A stretch of 64,000 bases of DNA, taken from positions 1 to 64,000 of the forward strand of contig NZ_LMTZ01000112.1 of the NCBI RefSeq assembly GCF_001456025.1, written 5' to 3'. The position numbers were made by a program, and so were the translations under genes. Below, in pieces: positions 62,835 to 64,000 of this stretch. The notes beneath the pieces are model-generated. The model was not told the DNA's origin and did no database searches. It saw nothing but the letters and a program-made list of their open reading frames with translations. Positions within the stretch are counted from its first letter, which is position 1. The number at the start of each line of letters is the position of its first letter. The stretch comes from Mastigocoleus testarum BC008. Lineage in GTDB: Bacteria > Cyanobacteriota > Cyanobacteriia > Cyanobacteriales > Nostocaceae.

Positions 62835-64000
62835 AAATTCATCGCTTAGCTTTGCTGGGGAAAGAAAAGGAAATCGCTGGTGAATTAGCATCTAATCTAG
62901 CAAATAACTGGTGTCAAAAAAGTCGTTACAGAGAAACAGTGGAGTTTTGTAAGTCAACCTTAGAAATAACAAAAGATTACCGCGTTCTCAAGGAAATGGC
63001 TTATTGTGAACTTGTATTGGGTGAAGTTGAACAAGCATTAGAGAATTATCAGCAAGCTAAAAAACTTTGTCCGTCGGAAGATGAAGGAGGAACAGCATTC
63101 ATTTTTCATCATTTAGCAATCATTTACCAACAACAAGGTAAGGTGAATGAAGCGATTTCTCTTTACCAACAATCTTTGGACATAAAAGAAAAAATAGGTA
63201 ACCAACAGGGGAAAGCTGCTTCCTTACACCAACTTGCAATTATTTATCAACAACAAGGTAAGGTGAATGAAGCGATCGCTCTTCACCAACAATCTTTGGA
63301 CATAAAAGAAAAAATAGGTGACCAACAGGGGAAAGCTGCTTCTTTACACCGACTTGCACGGATTTACGCCCAACAAGGTAAGGTGGATTATGCGATCGCA
63401 CTTTTCCAACAATCTTTGCAAATAAAAGAAAAAATAGGTGACCAACAGGGAAAAGCTGCTTCCTTGCACCAACTTGCACGGATTTACGCCCAACAAGGTA
63501 AGGTGGATTATGCGATCGCACTTTTCCAAAAATCTTTGCAAATAAAAGAAAAAATTGGTGACCAACAGGGGAAAGCTGCTTCCTTGCACCAACTTGCACG
63601 GATTTACGCCCAACAAGGTAAGGTTGATGATGCGATCACCTTTTTCCAACAATCTTTGCAAATAAAAGAAAAAATAGGTGACCAACAGGGGAAAGCTGCT
63701 TCCTTACACCAACTTGCACGGATTTACGCCCAACAAGGTAAGGTGGATTATGCGATCGCACTTTTCCAACAATCTTTGCAAATAAAAGAAAAAATTGATG
63801 ACCAACAGGGGAAAGCTGCTTCCTTACACCAACTTGCACGGATTTACACCAAACAAGGTAAGGTGGATGATGCGATCGCCCTTTTCCAACAATCTTTGCA
63901 AATAAAAGAAAAAATTGGTGACCAACAGGGGAAAGCTGCTTCCTTACACCAACTTGCACGGATTTACGCCCAACAAGGTAAGGTGGATGATGTAATCGCC
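62776..64000 (+). pseudogene. C-terminal TPR part of the CHAT-STAND gene, out of frame, cut by window edge
   Basis: This frame (codons in phase with 62759) is open from the duplication to the window end. It reads VLYRLWWKSRETSTEEQLLE, KSRYRETVEFCKSTLEITKD and CELVLGEVEQALENYQQAKK, then TPR units of 40 residues with LARIYAQQGKVDYAIALFQQ and SLQIKEKIGDQQGKAASLHQ. The sequence clearly continues the upstream CHAT-STAND protein. An in-frame ATG at 62996 with AAGG just before it could allow separate translation of a free TPR protein. The gene continues beyond 64000. I call it a pseudogene part, but it could be restored by slippage. Confidence 0.8.
63121..64000 (+). repeat. Near-identical 120-bp TPR-coding tandem repeats
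   Basis: CAACAAGGTAAGGTG recurs every 120 bp from about 63131 to 63971, giving at least seven full 40-codon units and one cut by the window edge. The later units differ at only a few positions, so recent expansion or gene conversion is likely. Several units contain TGCGATCGC (HIP1-like). Confidence 0.93.

Noticed and set aside
63240..63959. Three overlapping open frames of 107-119 codons on the minus strand inside the TPR repeats
   Set aside because: They are shadows produced by the 120-bp repeats; the plus-strand frame gives clear TPR sequence.

Overview
The window comes from a filamentous, most likely heterocyst-forming cyanobacterium (Nostocales). The evidence is the cytochrome b6f gene petG beside a cytochrome cM gene, the DnaK3/DnaJ3-type chaperone cluster, several protein families largely confined to cyanobacteria (DUF3370, DUF1825, DUF3143, DUF2808), many GCGATCGC (HIP1-type) octamers, and intergenic arrays of 7-bp tandem repeats (STRR type) interleaved with GC-rich palindromes. 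The genus cannot be fixed by reading alone. I recognised no rRNA, tRNA, CRISPR array, prophage or intact transposase gene.

Layout. 1-10.3 kb: a PEP-CTERM surface protein, a GNAT acetyltransferase, a RuBisCO-like protein between STRR arrays, cytM divergent from the tiny petG, rsmD, hisH, a C15-type peptidase, a DUF3370 protein, a DUF3179 protein and an M28 peptidase. 10.4-15.6 kb: chaperone cluster of dnaK with a long Gly/Tyr/Arg/Asp-rich tail, a DnaJ, a membrane J-domain protein and a DUF3143 protein. 15.9-23.1 kb: uppS and cdaA (4-bp overlap), lysA, rimI and clpC. 23.4-25.6 kb: a FIST sensor protein with its histidine kinase. 25.7-33.4 kb: a tandemly duplicated two-gene operon, each copy encoding a small ATPase with a C-terminal membrane anchor and a large multi-TM ATPase; this is the least explained locus here. 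34-41.7 kb: lepB, a helix-hairpin-helix protein, a TM2/SHOCT protein, a DUF1825 protein, a class A PBP, tyrS, pyrF and a small secreted or anchored unknown. 42-44.5 kb: a TetR regulator fused to a degenerate tyrosine-recombinase domain, divergent from a fatty-acid desaturase, with inverted-repeat operator candidates between them. 45-50 kb: an RCK-channel-RCK protein and a Ser/Thr kinase-RDD / RDD operon. 51-60 kb: two glycosyltransferases, a trypsin-DUF2808 protein, a ferredoxin-MBL protein, an RTX protein, an Ldh-family oxidoreductase and a VanW protein. 60.4 kb to the edge: a CHAT protease-STAND ATPase-TPR gene broken by an exact 17-bp tandem duplication, whose TPR part consists of near-identical 120-bp repeats running off the window.

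How the genes fit together. Most are chromosomal housekeeping genes for photosynthetic electron transport, cell wall, protein quality control, lysine, histidine and pyrimidine synthesis and tRNA charging. Between them lie signalling or conflict-type modules typical of large multicellular cyanobacterial genomes: the duplicated membrane ATPase pair, CHAT-STAND-TPR, kinase-RDD and FIST-kinase. Assignments rest on motifs and remembered family features; no database search was possible.
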